A stretch of 64,000 nucleotides of DNA from an uncultured Lachnospiraceae bacterium (GCA_900544685.1 UQWA01000011.1:21272-85271); one strand, 5' to 3'. Positions 18,345 through 27,555 are shown, numbered from the stretch's first letter. Numbers and translations are program-made. Notes: generated from the sequence alone by a model not told the origin.

Positions 18345-18815
18345 ATGTTTCAGAAATGGAAAAAAAGGCATGCACACTGGGATAAAATGGTGCAAATCAA
18401 GGGAGCAGATATATTAAAATCTTCCAATATGCAGAAGGAAAAGAAGTTCATGCAGCATGGGAAGGTTTCGGTATATTCCCATTCTGTGAGAGTGGCGGTA
18501 CTCAGTCTGTTCCTTGCAGAGTTGTTCCGGATCAAGGTCAACCGGGATGCCATGATGCGGGGAGCACTGCTTCATGATTATTTCCTCTATGACTGGCATG
18601 AAAAGGATGACAGCCATAAATGGCATGGTTTTTCCCACGCGAAGACAGCACTGAAAAATGCTGAGAAAGATTTTGAATTAGGCGAGATAGAGCAGGATGT
18701 GATTCAGAAGCATATGTTTCCACTGAATCTGCAGCCACCGAAATATAAAGAAAGCGCACTGGTCTGCATTGCTGACAAACTCAGTGCGCTGGAAGAGACG
18801 ATTCGAAGAAGATAG
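18345..18815 (+). CDS. HD-domain phosphohydrolase
   Basis: A 156-residue cytosolic protein with an HD metal-dependent phosphohydrolase domain. The metal ligands are visible as an early His in YSHSVRVAV, the HD pair in GALLHDYFLYDWHE, further His in SHAKTAL and QKHMFP, and the distal Asp in ADKLSALEE. A GTG at 18315 opens the frame ten codons earlier, but the ATG at 18345 has AGAGGG eight bases upstream and is preferred. Its natural nucleotide or other phosphate substrate is unknown. The methyltransferase gene follows after 10 bases. Confidence 0.8.
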   Translation: MFQKWKKRHAHWDKMVQIKGADILKSSNMQKEKKFMQHGKVSVYSHSVRVAVLSLFLAELFRIKVNRDAMMRGALLHDYFLYDWHEKDDSHKWHGFSHAKTALKNAEKDFELGEIEQDVIQKHMFPLNLQPPKYKESALVCIADKLSALEETIRRR

Positions 18816-18825
18816 GAGCATACAG

Positions 18826-20028
18826 ATGAGCAATACAATTGTGACTTTGAAAAAAGGAGAAGGACGAACTATCAAGTCAGGTGGTTTGTGGATTTATGAT
18901 AATGAGATTGCTACGATTACAGGAACTTTTAAAAATGGAGATATCGTGATCGTGCATGATTTTGACGGTTATCCGATGGGACGGGGATTCATTAATCAGA
19001 ATTCCAAGATCCGTATCCGGATGATGACACGGAAAGCAGATCAGGAAGTGAATGAGGAATTCCTGCGCATGAGAGTGAAGAATGCATGGGAATACCGTAA
19101 GAATACTGTGGATACTTCAAGCTGTCGTGTGATCTTTGGAGAAGCAGATTTCCTGCCGGGACTGGTCGTAGATAAATATGAAAATGTACTGGTGGTACAG
19201 TGTCTGGCACTTGGTATGGAGCAGATGAAAGAGAATATTGTTCGTCTGTTAAAAGAAGTGATGGCAGAAGATGGAATACAGATCATCGGAGTCTATGAGC
19301 GCAGTGATGCCAAAGAACGTAAAAAAGAAGGCATGCAGCAGGTAAAAGCCTTTATAGGACCGGAATTCGATACCAATGTGGAGATCACAGAAAATGGTGT
19401 GAAATATCTGGTGGATGTGAAAGATGGACAGAAGACCGGTTTCTTCCTGGATCAGAAGTACAACCGACTGGCTATCCAGCGGATCTGCAAGGATAAACGT
19501 GTTCTGGACTGCTTCACCCATATGGGAACCTTTGCTTTAAATGCCGGAATCGCCGGTGCAAAGGAAGTTACCGGACTGGATATCTCCGAGTATGCAGTAC
19601 AGCAGGCAACGGAAAATGCAGTGCGTAACGGACTGCAGGATACTGTGAAATTCCATGCGGCAGATGTCTTTGATGAACTGCCGAAACTGGAAGCGGCAGG
19701 GGAGAAGTATGATGTCGTCATCCTGGATCCACCTGCATTTACCAAAGCGAAAAACACTATTAAAAATGCCATGAAAGGGTATCGGGAGATCAACATCCGC
19801 GGCATGAAATTGGTGAAAGACGGAGGTTATCTGGCGACCTGCTCCTGCTCTCATTATATGGACTATGAGAACTTCACCAAAGTGATTCATCAGGCAGCAG
19901 TCAGTGCTCACAAACGTTTGCGCCAGGTAGAATTCCGCACCCAGGCAGCAGACCATCCGATTCTGTGGTCCGCAGATGAATCCTATTATCTTAAATTCTA
20001 CATCTTCCAGGTTGTGGATGAGAAGTAA
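18826..20028 (+). CDS. rlmI: Class I SAM-dependent rRNA methyltransferase, RlmI-like
   Basis: A 400-residue enzyme of the RlmI/RlmK-type family that methylates cytosine in 23S rRNA. An N-terminal PUA domain (residues about 3-85) is followed by an EEHEE-type linker domain and a Rossmann methyltransferase domain: SAM-binding LDCFTHMGTFALNAG, the acidic strand GLDIS, motif IV ILDPPAF and the catalytic Cys in ATCSCSHYM. E. coli RlmI has a similar length. The chosen ATG has TAGGAG upstream; the frame is open before it only within the HD gene. Function as the exact RlmI target enzyme is by family similarity. Confidence 0.9.
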   Translation: MSNTIVTLKKGEGRTIKSGGLWIYDNEIATITGTFKNGDIVIVHDFDGYPMGRGFINQNSKIRIRMMTRKADQEVNEEFLRMRVKNAWEYRKNTVDTSSCRVIFGEADFLPGLVVDKYENVLVVQCLALGMEQMKENIVRLLKEVMAEDGIQIIGVYERSDAKERKKEGMQQVKAFIGPEFDTNVEITENGVKYLVDVKDGQKTGFFLDQKYNRLAIQRICKDKRVLDCFTHMGTFALNAGIAGAKEVTGLDISEYAVQQATENAVRNGLQDTVKFHAADVFDELPKLEAAGEKYDVVILDPPAFTKAKNTIKNAMKGYREINIRGMKLVKDGGYLATCSCSHYMDYENFTKVIHQAAVSAHKRLRQVEFRTQAADHPILWSADESYYLKFYIFQVVDEK

Positions 20029-20034
20029 AAAACA

Positions 20035-20072
20035 GGCTATTTCCTATTGGTGTAGGAGATAGCCATTTTCTT
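20035..20072. terminator. Intrinsic terminator between convergent genes
   Basis: A 12-bp stem (20035-20046 with 20053-20064) is flanked by A-rich sequence on the left and T-rich on the right, so it can serve both the methyltransferase gene and the sdpI-like gene. Confidence 0.75.
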
Positions 20073-20093
20073 ATTTCTTAAAGTGATTATCAA

Positions 20094-20735
20094 TCAGATC
20101 CCTTTCTTATACAGGAAAAAGGAATATCCATATGGTATGGTGAGCAGTGCCATAATGATTATAAATAAAATGACATCGGAATCTACAAAGGCATTGATGA
20201 TCATGGCCAGTCCTGCAAGGACGAATATCCGGGAAGTGACTCGGTGGGTCCTGTTCCAGTTTTCCTCACTGAACAGTGTCCATGGGATGCGGATGCCGGC
20301 ACTGTAGTTTTGTTTTACCTTTGTAAGATAATTTCCAATGACCATGAACATGACTCCGATGATCAGATAAATAAGCATAGAGATATTTACATTGATGCCA
20401 AGAGCAATGGCATAGCTGGAGCATATGACCACCGGGGAAAGAACTGCCATGAACCAGATCAATGACCGGATCAGCTTTGAACTGATATTTTTGCGTCTGG
20501 GATCAGCGCTGGTGATCAGAAAACAGAACCACATCATTGCAAACAGGAAGAGTGGAAGACCAAAGACAGCAGTGGGTTTATTACTCCATCCATTCGGTAC
20601 GTTTCCGGTGGAAAAATGGGTTGGAATCTGAGCCGGAAGCTTATTCCACAGAAACAGCCCTATCATCATCGGACTTAGAGAAAGCAGACTGCCAAACAGC
20701 AGTGACCATTTATATTTTTTTATCATATTCAACAT
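20094..20735 (-). CDS. sdpI: SdpI/YhfL-family membrane protein
   Basis: 213 residues with about six transmembrane helices and an N-terminal DUF1648 segment (LPAQIPTHFSTGNVPNGW), the hallmark of SdpI. A conserved GIRIPWTLFSEENWNRTHR motif lies near residues 145-165. In Bacillus subtilis SdpI gives immunity to the SdpC toxin and sequesters the repressor SdpR at the membrane. Here the gene lies 4 bases downstream of an SdpR-like regulator, but no sdpABC toxin genes are present. It may protect against toxins of other cells or work purely in signalling. Confidence 0.88.
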   Translation of the reverse strand: MLNMIKKYKWSLLFGSLLSLSPMMIGLFLWNKLPAQIPTHFSTGNVPNGWSNKPTAVFGLPLFLFAMMWFCFLITSADPRRKNISSKLIRSLIWFMAVLSPVVICSSYAIALGINVNISMLIYLIIGVMFMVIGNYLTKVKQNYSAGIRIPWTLFSEENWNRTHRVTSRIFVLAGLAMIINAFVDSDVILFIIIMALLTIPYGYSFFLYKKGI

Positions 20736-20739
20736 GATA

Positions 20740-21003
20740 TCATTCTCCCTTCAGATCTTTCAGCCAAAGAAGAAGTTCTTCTACAACTGAAGTATTTAAT
20801 TCATAATAAACATAATTCTTAACTTTTGTCTCCCATATGAGATCTGCTTTTTTCAAGATTTTCAGGTGGTAGGAGACAGTAGCACCAGTCATATCAAAAT
20901 GGTTGCCAATTTCTCCGGCGGAGAGCCTGCCGGATTTCAGAAGCTGCAAGATTTCCCTGCGCACAGGATCTGACAGCGCTTTAAAGGTATCTGCAAAAGC
21001 CAT
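20740..21003 (-). CDS. ArsR-family autorepressor, SdpR-like
   Basis: An 87-residue winged-helix regulator. Key stretches are FKALSDPVRREILQLL, the recognition helix region MTGATVSYHLKILKKADLI and a wing around KNYVYYEL. There are no Cys metal sites, so it is not a classical metal sensor, matching SdpR. The frame is open 69 codons upstream, but the ATG at 21003 has AAGGA at good spacing and begins the conserved MAFADTFKALSDP. Its own promoter contains two copies of a palindrome that is the probable binding site. Confidence 0.88.
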   Translation of the reverse strand: MAFADTFKALSDPVRREILQLLKSGRLSAGEIGNHFDMTGATVSYHLKILKKADLIWETKVKNYVYYELNTSVVEELLLWLKDLKGE

Positions 21004-21024
21004 AACATTCCTTCTTTCAAAACT

Positions 21025-21100
21025 ATTTAGAAATATTTCTAAATACAATATATACAGAATTATACGAAAAGTCAACAAGTATTTAGAAAAATATCTAAAT
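21025..21100 (-). promoter_or_regulatory. Promoter and twin operators of the sdpRI-like operon
   Basis: On the minus strand TTGACT (21070-21075) and TATATT (21047-21052) are 17 bases apart. A perfect 20-bp palindrome, ATTTAGAAATATTTCTAAAT, lies at 21025-21044 just downstream of the -10, and a near copy at 21081-21100 lies just upstream of the -35. The two sites are 56 bases apart, close to five helical turns, which suits cooperative autorepression by the SdpR-like dimer. Confidence 0.8.
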
Positions 21101-21140
21101 AGTAGACCGGTTGAAATTACGACACCGGAAAAGAAAAACC

Positions 21141-21201
21141 AGATATTCCAAAATAGAATATTACAAGCAAAAATGGAATGGTGATATATCCCCCAAGGGG
21201 G
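21141..21201 (+). promoter_or_regulatory. Leader element 1 of Opp/Nik-type operon
   Basis: Three blocks in order: AGATATTCC at 21141-21149 (part of the inverted repeat ATATTC-N7-GAATAT), GGAAT at 21175-21179, and ATATCCCCC-AA-GGGGG at 21186-21201. The same three blocks, spaced within two bases of this, occur at 27660-27723 before the second Opp/Nik-type operon. The C/G-tract palindrome recalls operators of CsoR/RcnR metal sensors; the regulator is not in the window. Confidence 0.55.
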
Positions 21202-21269
21202 CTTATACAAAGCAGCTTTGTCTGGTATGATGAGGCATGCGTAACAACAAAAATGCGGGGGAACAAGAG

Positions 21270-22811
21270 ATGAAAAAAAGAATGCTTAAAATTGCCGGAT
21301 TATTTATGGCTTTATCATTGGTTAGTGCAGGAGCTGCAATGACCGTATCTGCGGAAGGTGAAACACTGGTTTACGGTAGTGGTGATTATACCAGAATCAA
21401 TCCTGCAATGGATGAACATGGAGAGATCAACATCCTGATCTTTAACGGATTGACAGGACATGACGGAGATAACCAGGTAGTTCCGGCACTGGCTGAGAGC
21501 TGGGAATTTGATGAAGAAACAAATACTTACACTTTCCACATGGTGGAAGATGCAAAGTGGCAGGATGGAGAACCTGTGACAGCAGAAGACGTGAAGTTCA
21601 CCATCGAAGCAATTATGGATCCGGAAAACGGTTCTGAAAATGCACCAAACTATGAAGATATTCAGGAAATTACAGTAATTGATGATCATACCATTTCATT
21701 CAAGCTGGATGCTCCCAATGTGGCATTCCTGGACTACATGACAATGGCAGTCCTTCCAAAGCATCTGCTGGAAGGTGAAGATATGCAGACTTCTGATTTC
21801 TTCCGTAATCCAATCGGAACAGGTCCATACAAACTGGAATCCTGGGAAGAAGGTCAGGCAATTACCCTGACCAAAAATGAAGATTACTTCAAGGGTGAAC
21901 CAAACATTGATACCATTGTATTTAAAATAGTTCCAGATGATAATGCGAAAGCATTACAGCTGAAATCCCAGGAACTGGATCTGGCACTGCTGACTCCAAA
22001 GGATGCCGCTACATTTGTGGATGATGATGCATATACCTGCTATGATATGAAGACAGCTGATTATCGTGGAATCATGTTCAACTTTGGAAATGAATACTGG
22101 CAGAAAAACAGAGATCTGATCCCGGCAGTATGTTATGGACTGGATCGTCAGGCTATCATCGATGCAGTGCTGTTAGGACAGGGAATGGAAGCTTATGGAC
22201 CGCTTCAGAGAAATATTTATAACAATGAAGATGTAGAACATTATGACTACAATCCGGAAAAGGCAAAAGAAGTACTGGAAGCTGCCGGATGTGAAATGGG
22301 AGATGACGGTTTCTATTACCGTGATGGAGAAAAGGTCGGTTTTGTCATCAGTGTGAGTTCAGGAGATCAGGTGCGTATCGATATGGCACAGATCGCAGCA
22401 CAGGAACTGAAAGAAATCGGCATGGATGTAACAGTTGAGATTCCGGCACAGACAGACTGGGCAGGACAGATGGCATTCCTGATTGGATGGGGAAGTCCAT
22501 TTGATGCGGATGATCATACCTACAAAGTATTTGGTACAGATAAGGGAGCAAACTACTCCAGCTATTCCAATGAAAAGGTAGATGAATATCTGACAGAGGC
22601 CAGAGAGTCCAGTGATCCGGAAGTCAGAGCAGAAGCTTATGACAAGTTCCAGGTAGAACTGGCAAATGATCCGGCGTATGCATTTATCTGCTATATTGAT
22701 GCAAACTATGTGGCAGACAGCGATATTCACGGAATTGATTCGGATACCATTATGGGACATCACGGAGTTGGTATTTTCTGGAATGTAGCAGATTGGACAA
22801 TAGAAGAATAA
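21270..22811 (+). CDS. ABC transporter substrate-binding protein, family 5 (peptide/nickel type)
   Basis: 513-residue SBP_bac_5 receptor with typical blocks: NGLTGHDGDNQVVPALAESW, AKWQDGEPVTAEDVKF, GTGPYKLESW and, near the C terminus, a His-containing GHHGVGIFWN. A Sec signal peptide (about 1-29, cleavage near VSA-EG) lacks a lipobox Cys, unlike most Gram-positive binding proteins. The ATG at 21270 follows a G-rich ribosome binding site; an in-frame ATG at 21237 is less likely. It heads an operon with two ATPases and two permeases; a terminator-like hairpin lies right after it. The ligand could be a peptide or a metal complex. Confidence 0.88.
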   Translation: MKKRMLKIAGLFMALSLVSAGAAMTVSAEGETLVYGSGDYTRINPAMDEHGEINILIFNGLTGHDGDNQVVPALAESWEFDEETNTYTFHMVEDAKWQDGEPVTAEDVKFTIEAIMDPENGSENAPNYEDIQEITVIDDHTISFKLDAPNVAFLDYMTMAVLPKHLLEGEDMQTSDFFRNPIGTGPYKLESWEEGQAITLTKNEDYFKGEPNIDTIVFKIVPDDNAKALQLKSQELDLALLTPKDAATFVDDDAYTCYDMKTADYRGIMFNFGNEYWQKNRDLIPAVCYGLDRQAIIDAVLLGQGMEAYGPLQRNIYNNEDVEHYDYNPEKAKEVLEAAGCEMGDDGFYYRDGEKVGFVISVSSGDQVRIDMAQIAAQELKEIGMDVTVEIPAQTDWAGQMAFLIGWGSPFDADDHTYKVFGTDKGANYSSYSNEKVDEYLTEARESSDPEVRAEAYDKFQVELANDPAYAFICYIDANYVADSDIHGIDSDTIMGHHGVGIFWNVADWTIEE

Positions 22812-22830
22812 AAAGTCAGAAAGTGTGATG

Positions 22831-22854
22831 GGGGCACAGTTTGTGCCCCTTTTT
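22831..22854 (+). terminator. Attenuating terminator between receptor and transporter genes
   Basis: GGGGCACA at 22831-22838 pairs with TGTGCCCC at 22842-22849 and is followed by five T residues. It is within the operon, so partial read-through would give more receptor than transporter, a known design in ABC importers. Confidence 0.75.
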
Positions 22855-22878
22855 CGCACGATCAGAAAAAGGACAAAA

Positions 22879-23889
22879 ATGGAACAATTATTAGAAGTAA
22901 AAAATCTTTCCGTCAGTATTGACGGTCCTGCCGGAGAAGTGCAGGCAGTGCGAGATGTTTCTTTTTCTCTGAAAAAAGGGGAAGTATTGGCCATCGTAGG
23001 AGAGTCCGGATGTGGAAAAAGTATGCTTTGTAAAAGTGTAATGAAACTCCTTCCACCAAGTGCCAGAATTACAAACGGAAGCATAAGCGTTTGCGGACAG
23101 GATATTACCGGGTATCGGGAAAAAGAAATGCAGAATTTAAGAGGGAAAATTTTTTCCATGATCTTTCAGGATCCCATGACGGCGTTGAACCCAACGATAA
23201 AAATCGGAAAGCAGATTGCGGAGGCAGTCATCATCCACAATAAAAAAAGCTCCAAAGAAGAGGTATATCAGAAAGTTCTGGAACTGATGGAACTGGTAGG
23301 AATCACTCATCCAAAAGAGAGATATCATCAGTATCCGTGGCAGTTTTCCGGTGGAATGCGTCAAAGATGTGTCATGGCCATTGCGCTGGCGGCAGATCCA
23401 GATATTTTATTTGCCGATGAGCCAACCACAGCCCTGGATGTAACGATTCAGGCTCAGATTCTGGATCTTCTGCGGGAAGTACAAATGAAACTCGGGACAG
23501 CGACGATACTGGTATCCCATGATCTTGGCGTAGTAGCCAGAGTGGCAGATCGGGTGGCTGTGATGTATGCAGGAAAAATCGTAGAGATCGGTACAGCGGA
23601 AGAAGTCTATTATGATCCAAGACATCCTTATACATGGGGGTTGATGAAGTCGCTTCCGGCCTTCGCAAGGGGAAAAGAAAGCTTATATACAATACCAGGA
23701 ATGCCACCGACACTGATTAATCCACCAAAAGGTGATGCATATGCCTGCCGAAATGAATATGCCTTGAATATTGATTATGAGGAAATGCCTCCGATGTTTC
23801 AGATCACAGATACTCATTATGTAGCTACCTGGCTGTTGGATCCGAGAGCACCGAAGATAGAATCTCCGATAGGAGGACGAAAGCATTGA
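22879..23889 (+). CDS. Opp/Dpp/Nik-type ABC transporter ATPase (DppD-like)
   Basis: 336-residue ATPase with Walker A GESGCGKSM, signature FSGGMRQRC, Walker B ILFADEPTTALD and switch His in LVSHDLGVV, followed by the C-terminal oligopeptide-transporter extension (HPYTWGLMKSLP). That extension in this family often holds a Cys-bound [4Fe-4S] cluster, but only one Cys (in YACRNEY) is seen in it here. The frame is open upstream to 22825, but the ATG at 22879 lies after the terminator hairpin and after AAGGA, and starts the conserved LLEVKNLSV. Confidence 0.92.
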   Translation: MEQLLEVKNLSVSIDGPAGEVQAVRDVSFSLKKGEVLAIVGESGCGKSMLCKSVMKLLPPSARITNGSISVCGQDITGYREKEMQNLRGKIFSMIFQDPMTALNPTIKIGKQIAEAVIIHNKKSSKEEVYQKVLELMELVGITHPKERYHQYPWQFSGGMRQRCVMAIALAADPDILFADEPTTALDVTIQAQILDLLREVQMKLGTATILVSHDLGVVARVADRVAVMYAGKIVEIGTAEEVYYDPRHPYTWGLMKSLPAFARGKESLYTIPGMPPTLINPPKGDAYACRNEYALNIDYEEMPPMFQITDTHYVATWLLDPRAPKIESPIGGRKH

Positions 23890-24803
23890 AAAACGAAGTA
23901 CTTATAGATGTAAAACACCTCACCCATCTGTTTCAGCTGACAAAAAAAATGAAAGTCCGCGCAGTGGATGATATCTCTTTTCAGATTCGTAAGGGAGAAA
24001 TTTTTGGACTGGTGGGAGAATCCGGTTCCGGAAAATCTACGGTAGCCAGATGTCTTATGAATATTTATCAGCCTACAAAGGGGGAGATCTGGTATCATGA
24101 TGTCAATGTCTGTGATAAAAAAGAGGCACGAAAAAATAAAAAGATGCTGCAGACCAGACGGCAGATGATTTTTCAAGATTCTGCCTCCAGTCTGAATCAG
24201 AAGATGAAAGTAGCAGATATCATAGCAGAACCTATGAAAATTCAGCACGTTACACCGAAAAGAGGAAGTTTTCGAAAGGAAGCTGCTTTTCAGATGGAAT
24301 ATGTGGGATTAGATGAAAGTTTTCTGGATCGGTATCCTTCCGAATTATCGGGAGGGCAGCGTCAGCGTGTGGCCATTGCCAGATCTTTAAGTATGGAACC
24401 GGAATTTCTGGTGGCAGATGAACCGATTGCTTCCTTAGATGTGTCCATACAGGCACAGATTGTAAATCTGTTTCGTCATTTGCAGCAGGAACATGGATTT
24501 ACTTTTTTGTTTATTGCCCATGATCTTGCAATGGTAGAATACCTGTGTGATCGGGTAGGGGTAATGTATCACGGTAAACTGGTAGAACTGGCAGATGCAG
24601 AAGAATTGTTTGCCAATCCGGTACATCCTTATACGCAGACGTTATTATCAGCAATACCTGTTCCGGATCCGATCCGGGAAAGAAAAAGAGTTTTGCGGAC
24701 ATACGATGGAGAAGGACTGGAAAACAGTGAATGGACAGAAATCACTCCTGGACATTTTGCACTGCTCCCACATAGCGAGTCCGGGAAAGGAGTGCAGTCA
24801 TGA
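23886..24803 (+). CDS. Opp/Dpp/Nik-type ABC transporter ATPase (DppF-like)
   Basis: 305-residue partner ATPase: Walker A GESGSGKST, signature LSGGQRQRV, Walker B FLVADEPIASLD, switch His in FIAHDLAMV and the C-terminal HPYTQTLLSAIP. It starts with TTG overlapping the previous stop codon; a perfect AGGAGG at 23871-23876, nine bases before, supports this start. It overlaps the following permease by four bases (ATGA). Confidence 0.92.
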   Translation: MKNEVLIDVKHLTHLFQLTKKMKVRAVDDISFQIRKGEIFGLVGESGSGKSTVARCLMNIYQPTKGEIWYHDVNVCDKKEARKNKKMLQTRRQMIFQDSASSLNQKMKVADIIAEPMKIQHVTPKRGSFRKEAAFQMEYVGLDESFLDRYPSELSGGQRQRVAIARSLSMEPEFLVADEPIASLDVSIQAQIVNLFRHLQQEHGFTFLFIAHDLAMVEYLCDRVGVMYHGKLVELADAEELFANPVHPYTQTLLSAIPVPDPIRERKRVLRTYDGEGLENSEWTEITPGHFALLPHSESGKGVQS

Positions 24804-25804
24804 AACAGAAGAAGATGGCATATTATGGGAAAAAAATACTGATTTTTATCTTTTCCGTACTGATATTGTCGATTACTGTATTTTACGTAGCCCGCCTGGC
24901 TCCGGGAGATCCATTGGTTTCTTATTATGGAGAACGATCAGAGAAAATGAGTCCGGAAGAACGGGAATGGGCCATGGAAAAACTGGGACTAAATGACCCG
25001 ATATCTGTGCAATACATAAAATGGGCGAAAAATGCCCTGCATGGAGATTTTGGGATTTCTTTTAAATATAAGCAGGATGTGACAGAAGTTATCGGAGGAA
25101 GAATCGGTAATACGCTGATTCTTGGAGGAATCGGATTTCTGTGCATATTTGGAGGATCCTTACTGTTGGGAATTCTTTGTGCCTGGCAGGAAGATAAGCT
25201 GACAGACCGGATTTTGTGTAAACTTGGCACTATATCCAGTTGTATTCCGGAATTCTGGATCGCACTGGTATTAATTCTGATCTTTTCTGTAAATTTAAGA
25301 ATTTTGCCGAGTAGTGGTGCGTACAGCACAGGAAAAGCAGGGGATATCGGTGACAGAGTTATCCACCTGGTGATGCCTCTGGCAATCGTAATTCTGGAAC
25401 ATCTATGGTATTACGCATATATGATTCGAAATAAGATTCTGGAAGAGGTAAGAGCAGATTATGTGCTGCTGGCAAAAGCAAAAGGATTAAATAAGCAAAA
25501 AATTATGTTTCATCATTGTATACGAAATGTAATGCCGGCATATCTCAGTATTATGGCGATTGCGGTGTCTCATATACTGGGGGGAACTTATGTGGTAGAG
25601 AGTGTATTTTCCTATCCGGGAATTGGAGCACTGTCTTATGAAAGTGCCAGATATCATGATTACAATTTACTGATGCTGCTGTGTATGATGTCAGGAATTC
25701 TGGTAATTTTCTGTAATATTATCAGTCAGACCATTAATGAACAGATCGATCCACGAATGAGGGCGGAAGAGATTACAGAGCAGTCGGAGGTGGTAGAACA
25801 ATGA
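24800..25804 (+). CDS. Opp/Dpp/Nik-type ABC transporter permease (DppB-like)
   Basis: 334-residue membrane subunit with six predicted helices. Family landmarks are RLAPGDP after helix 1, the LGLNDPISVQYIKW segment, and the coupling loop with YVLLAKAKGLNKQKI, followed by GGTYVVESVFSYPGIG. It overlaps both neighbours by four bases, so the whole transporter is translationally coupled. Confidence 0.92.
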   Translation: MKQKKMAYYGKKILIFIFSVLILSITVFYVARLAPGDPLVSYYGERSEKMSPEEREWAMEKLGLNDPISVQYIKWAKNALHGDFGISFKYKQDVTEVIGGRIGNTLILGGIGFLCIFGGSLLLGILCAWQEDKLTDRILCKLGTISSCIPEFWIALVLILIFSVNLRILPSSGAYSTGKAGDIGDRVIHLVMPLAIVILEHLWYYAYMIRNKILEEVRADYVLLAKAKGLNKQKIMFHHCIRNVMPAYLSIMAIAVSHILGGTYVVESVFSYPGIGALSYESARYHDYNLLMLLCMMSGILVIFCNIISQTINEQIDPRMRAEEITEQSEVVEQ

Positions 25805-26688
25805 CAGAGAAAGCGTTTGAACTGGCTGGTATCCGGAAAATGGAAGTGACAGTTCCGGAGAAAAAGAAAAAGTGGCATCAGGGAAAACCAATTGTTTCAA
25901 TTGCTATACTGCTTCTTATTATACTGGGCTGCATATTTGCAGAATACATTATGACAAAAGATCCTGCCTATATGGATTTGCTGAATTATAACAAAGCGCC
26001 GGACAGAGAGTTTTTGTTTGGAACAGATACGATGGGGAGAGATATATTCTCCATGATCTGGTACGGAGGACGAATCTCGTTAATGATAGGAGGACTTGCG
26101 ACGGTAATTTCCACACTGCTGGCAGTCATTATCGGAGCGTTTAGTGGAATGGCACCAGCCTGGCTGGATGAAGCAATTATGCGTTTTACAGAAATATTCT
26201 TAAGTATACCATCACTGCTATTGATTATCTTATTACAGGCAATTATGGGAAATGCTACGGTGCTTAGTTTGTCCCTCGTGATTGGAGTGACCAGCTGGAC
26301 TAGTATTGCGAAAGTGGTACGTACCGAAGTGCGTCAGATTCGAAACAGTGAGTTTGTGATTGCATCCAGATGTATGGGTGGCAGCTTCTTTCATATATTA
26401 TGGAAGCATCTGACGCCAAATTTTTTCTCTGCGATTATGTTCATGGTTATCATGAATGTGAGAACAGCCATGATGTCAGAAGCAACCTTAAGCTTTATGG
26501 GAATTGGACTGCCAGTAGAGATTATTACCTGGGGAAGTATGCTGTCCCTGGCTGAAAAGGCCCTGATGACAGGCTCCTGGTGGATTATACTGATACCGGG
26601 GGTATTCCTGGTGGTAACAGTACTTTGTCTGACGAACATAGGAAATGCCTGCAGACAGCAGGCAAATCGAAAAGAAAGTAACTTGTAA
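25801..26688 (+). CDS. Opp/Dpp/Nik-type ABC transporter permease (DppC-like)
   Basis: 295-residue second membrane subunit. It shows FLFGTDTMGRDIFSMIWYGGRISL, the ATPase-contact loop EFVIASRCMGGSFFHIL, and LSFMGIGLPVEIITWGSML, all standard in DppC/NikC. It ends the first operon, converging on the mscS-like gene 9 bases later, with no clear terminator between them. Confidence 0.92.
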   Translation: MTEKAFELAGIRKMEVTVPEKKKKWHQGKPIVSIAILLLIILGCIFAEYIMTKDPAYMDLLNYNKAPDREFLFGTDTMGRDIFSMIWYGGRISLMIGGLATVISTLLAVIIGAFSGMAPAWLDEAIMRFTEIFLSIPSLLLIILLQAIMGNATVLSLSLVIGVTSWTSIAKVVRTEVRQIRNSEFVIASRCMGGSFFHILWKHLTPNFFSAIMFMVIMNVRTAMMSEATLSFMGIGLPVEIITWGSMLSLAEKALMTGSWWIILIPGVFLVVTVLCLTNIGNACRQQANRKESNL

Positions 26689-26697
26689 TAACCGTAC

Positions 26698-27555
26698 TTA
26701 AGACTCTGTTTCGTAAGGAACGACGACTGTATGAGGATAAGCAAAATCCAAAGCAGGATCCTCATGAAAACGATGAATCAATTCTTTGCGGATATCACTG
26801 CAGGCAGTGAAGTTTTCTTCTATCGTGGAAGTGACGACACTGGCCCGCAGCGTGATGCCGCTGGCTCCAAGCTGACTGACTAATACTTTAGTCGGTTCAG
26901 ACTGGGGCTTTTTTGCGGCCTTTACAAGAGGATGTGCGTCAATAATCTGAGAGAAAACCTTACAGGCATGATCCAGATCGGATTCGTAAGTGATCTCAAT
27001 ATCCAGGAAATTGGAATTTACAGAATTCTCATCAAAATAACTGTTGTCAATCACACAAAGATCCATCTTGGCATTTGGAACAATGACACTGCTGTTGTTA
27101 TAAACATTCCGAATGATGGTATTGCGCAGATTAATGGACTGAATATATCCGGTGATCTGTACTCCGTCAATAGTTACATTCACCCGATCTCCAATATCAA
27201 AGGGCTTAAAAAAAGTAAGGATAAAGCCATGAACGATATTAGACAGACCTTCCTGAAAAACAAAACCCAGAACGACAACCAGGAGAGAAGAAGACATCAA
27301 GATGGAATTATAAAAACTTGCCATGGCATCTGATAAACTTCCGATCTGGATCAGAAAGAAAATAATAATCAGAGCTTGAAGAACTCCCTTCAGGAAATTG
27401 GTATGAAGATTATTTTTCTTTTTAAAATAGTCAAAGCAAAAGTTCATAATACGGATCGTTAAAAGCATCAGAATCACCAGAAGCAGTGCTTTGAACAGAT
27501 TGGAAGACCACAGAGTCTTGAAAATTTGTGGAAATTGTTTAAAAAAATGAGACAA
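26698..27555 (-). CDS. MscS-family small-conductance mechanosensitive channel
   Basis: 285 residues: N-terminal helices, a pore-lining helix region around GLSNIVHGF, and the cytosolic beta domain beginning KPFDIGDRVNVTIDGVQITGYIQSINLRNT. It would open under membrane tension to release solutes on osmotic downshock. The start taken is TTG at 27555, seven bases after AAAGGAG; a TTG six codons earlier overlaps that ribosome binding site and is unlikely. The gene separates two related ABC operons and is divergent from the second. Confidence 0.9.
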   Translation of the reverse strand: MSHFFKQFPQIFKTLWSSNLFKALLLVILMLLTIRIMNFCFDYFKKKNNLHTNFLKGVLQALIIIFFLIQIGSLSDAMASFYNSILMSSSLLVVVLGFVFQEGLSNIVHGFILTFFKPFDIGDRVNVTIDGVQITGYIQSINLRNTIIRNVYNNSSVIVPNAKMDLCVIDNSYFDENSVNSNFLDIEITYESDLDHACKVFSQIIDAHPLVKAAKKPQSEPTKVLVSQLGASGITLRASVVTSTIEENFTACSDIRKELIHRFHEDPALDFAYPHTVVVPYETES

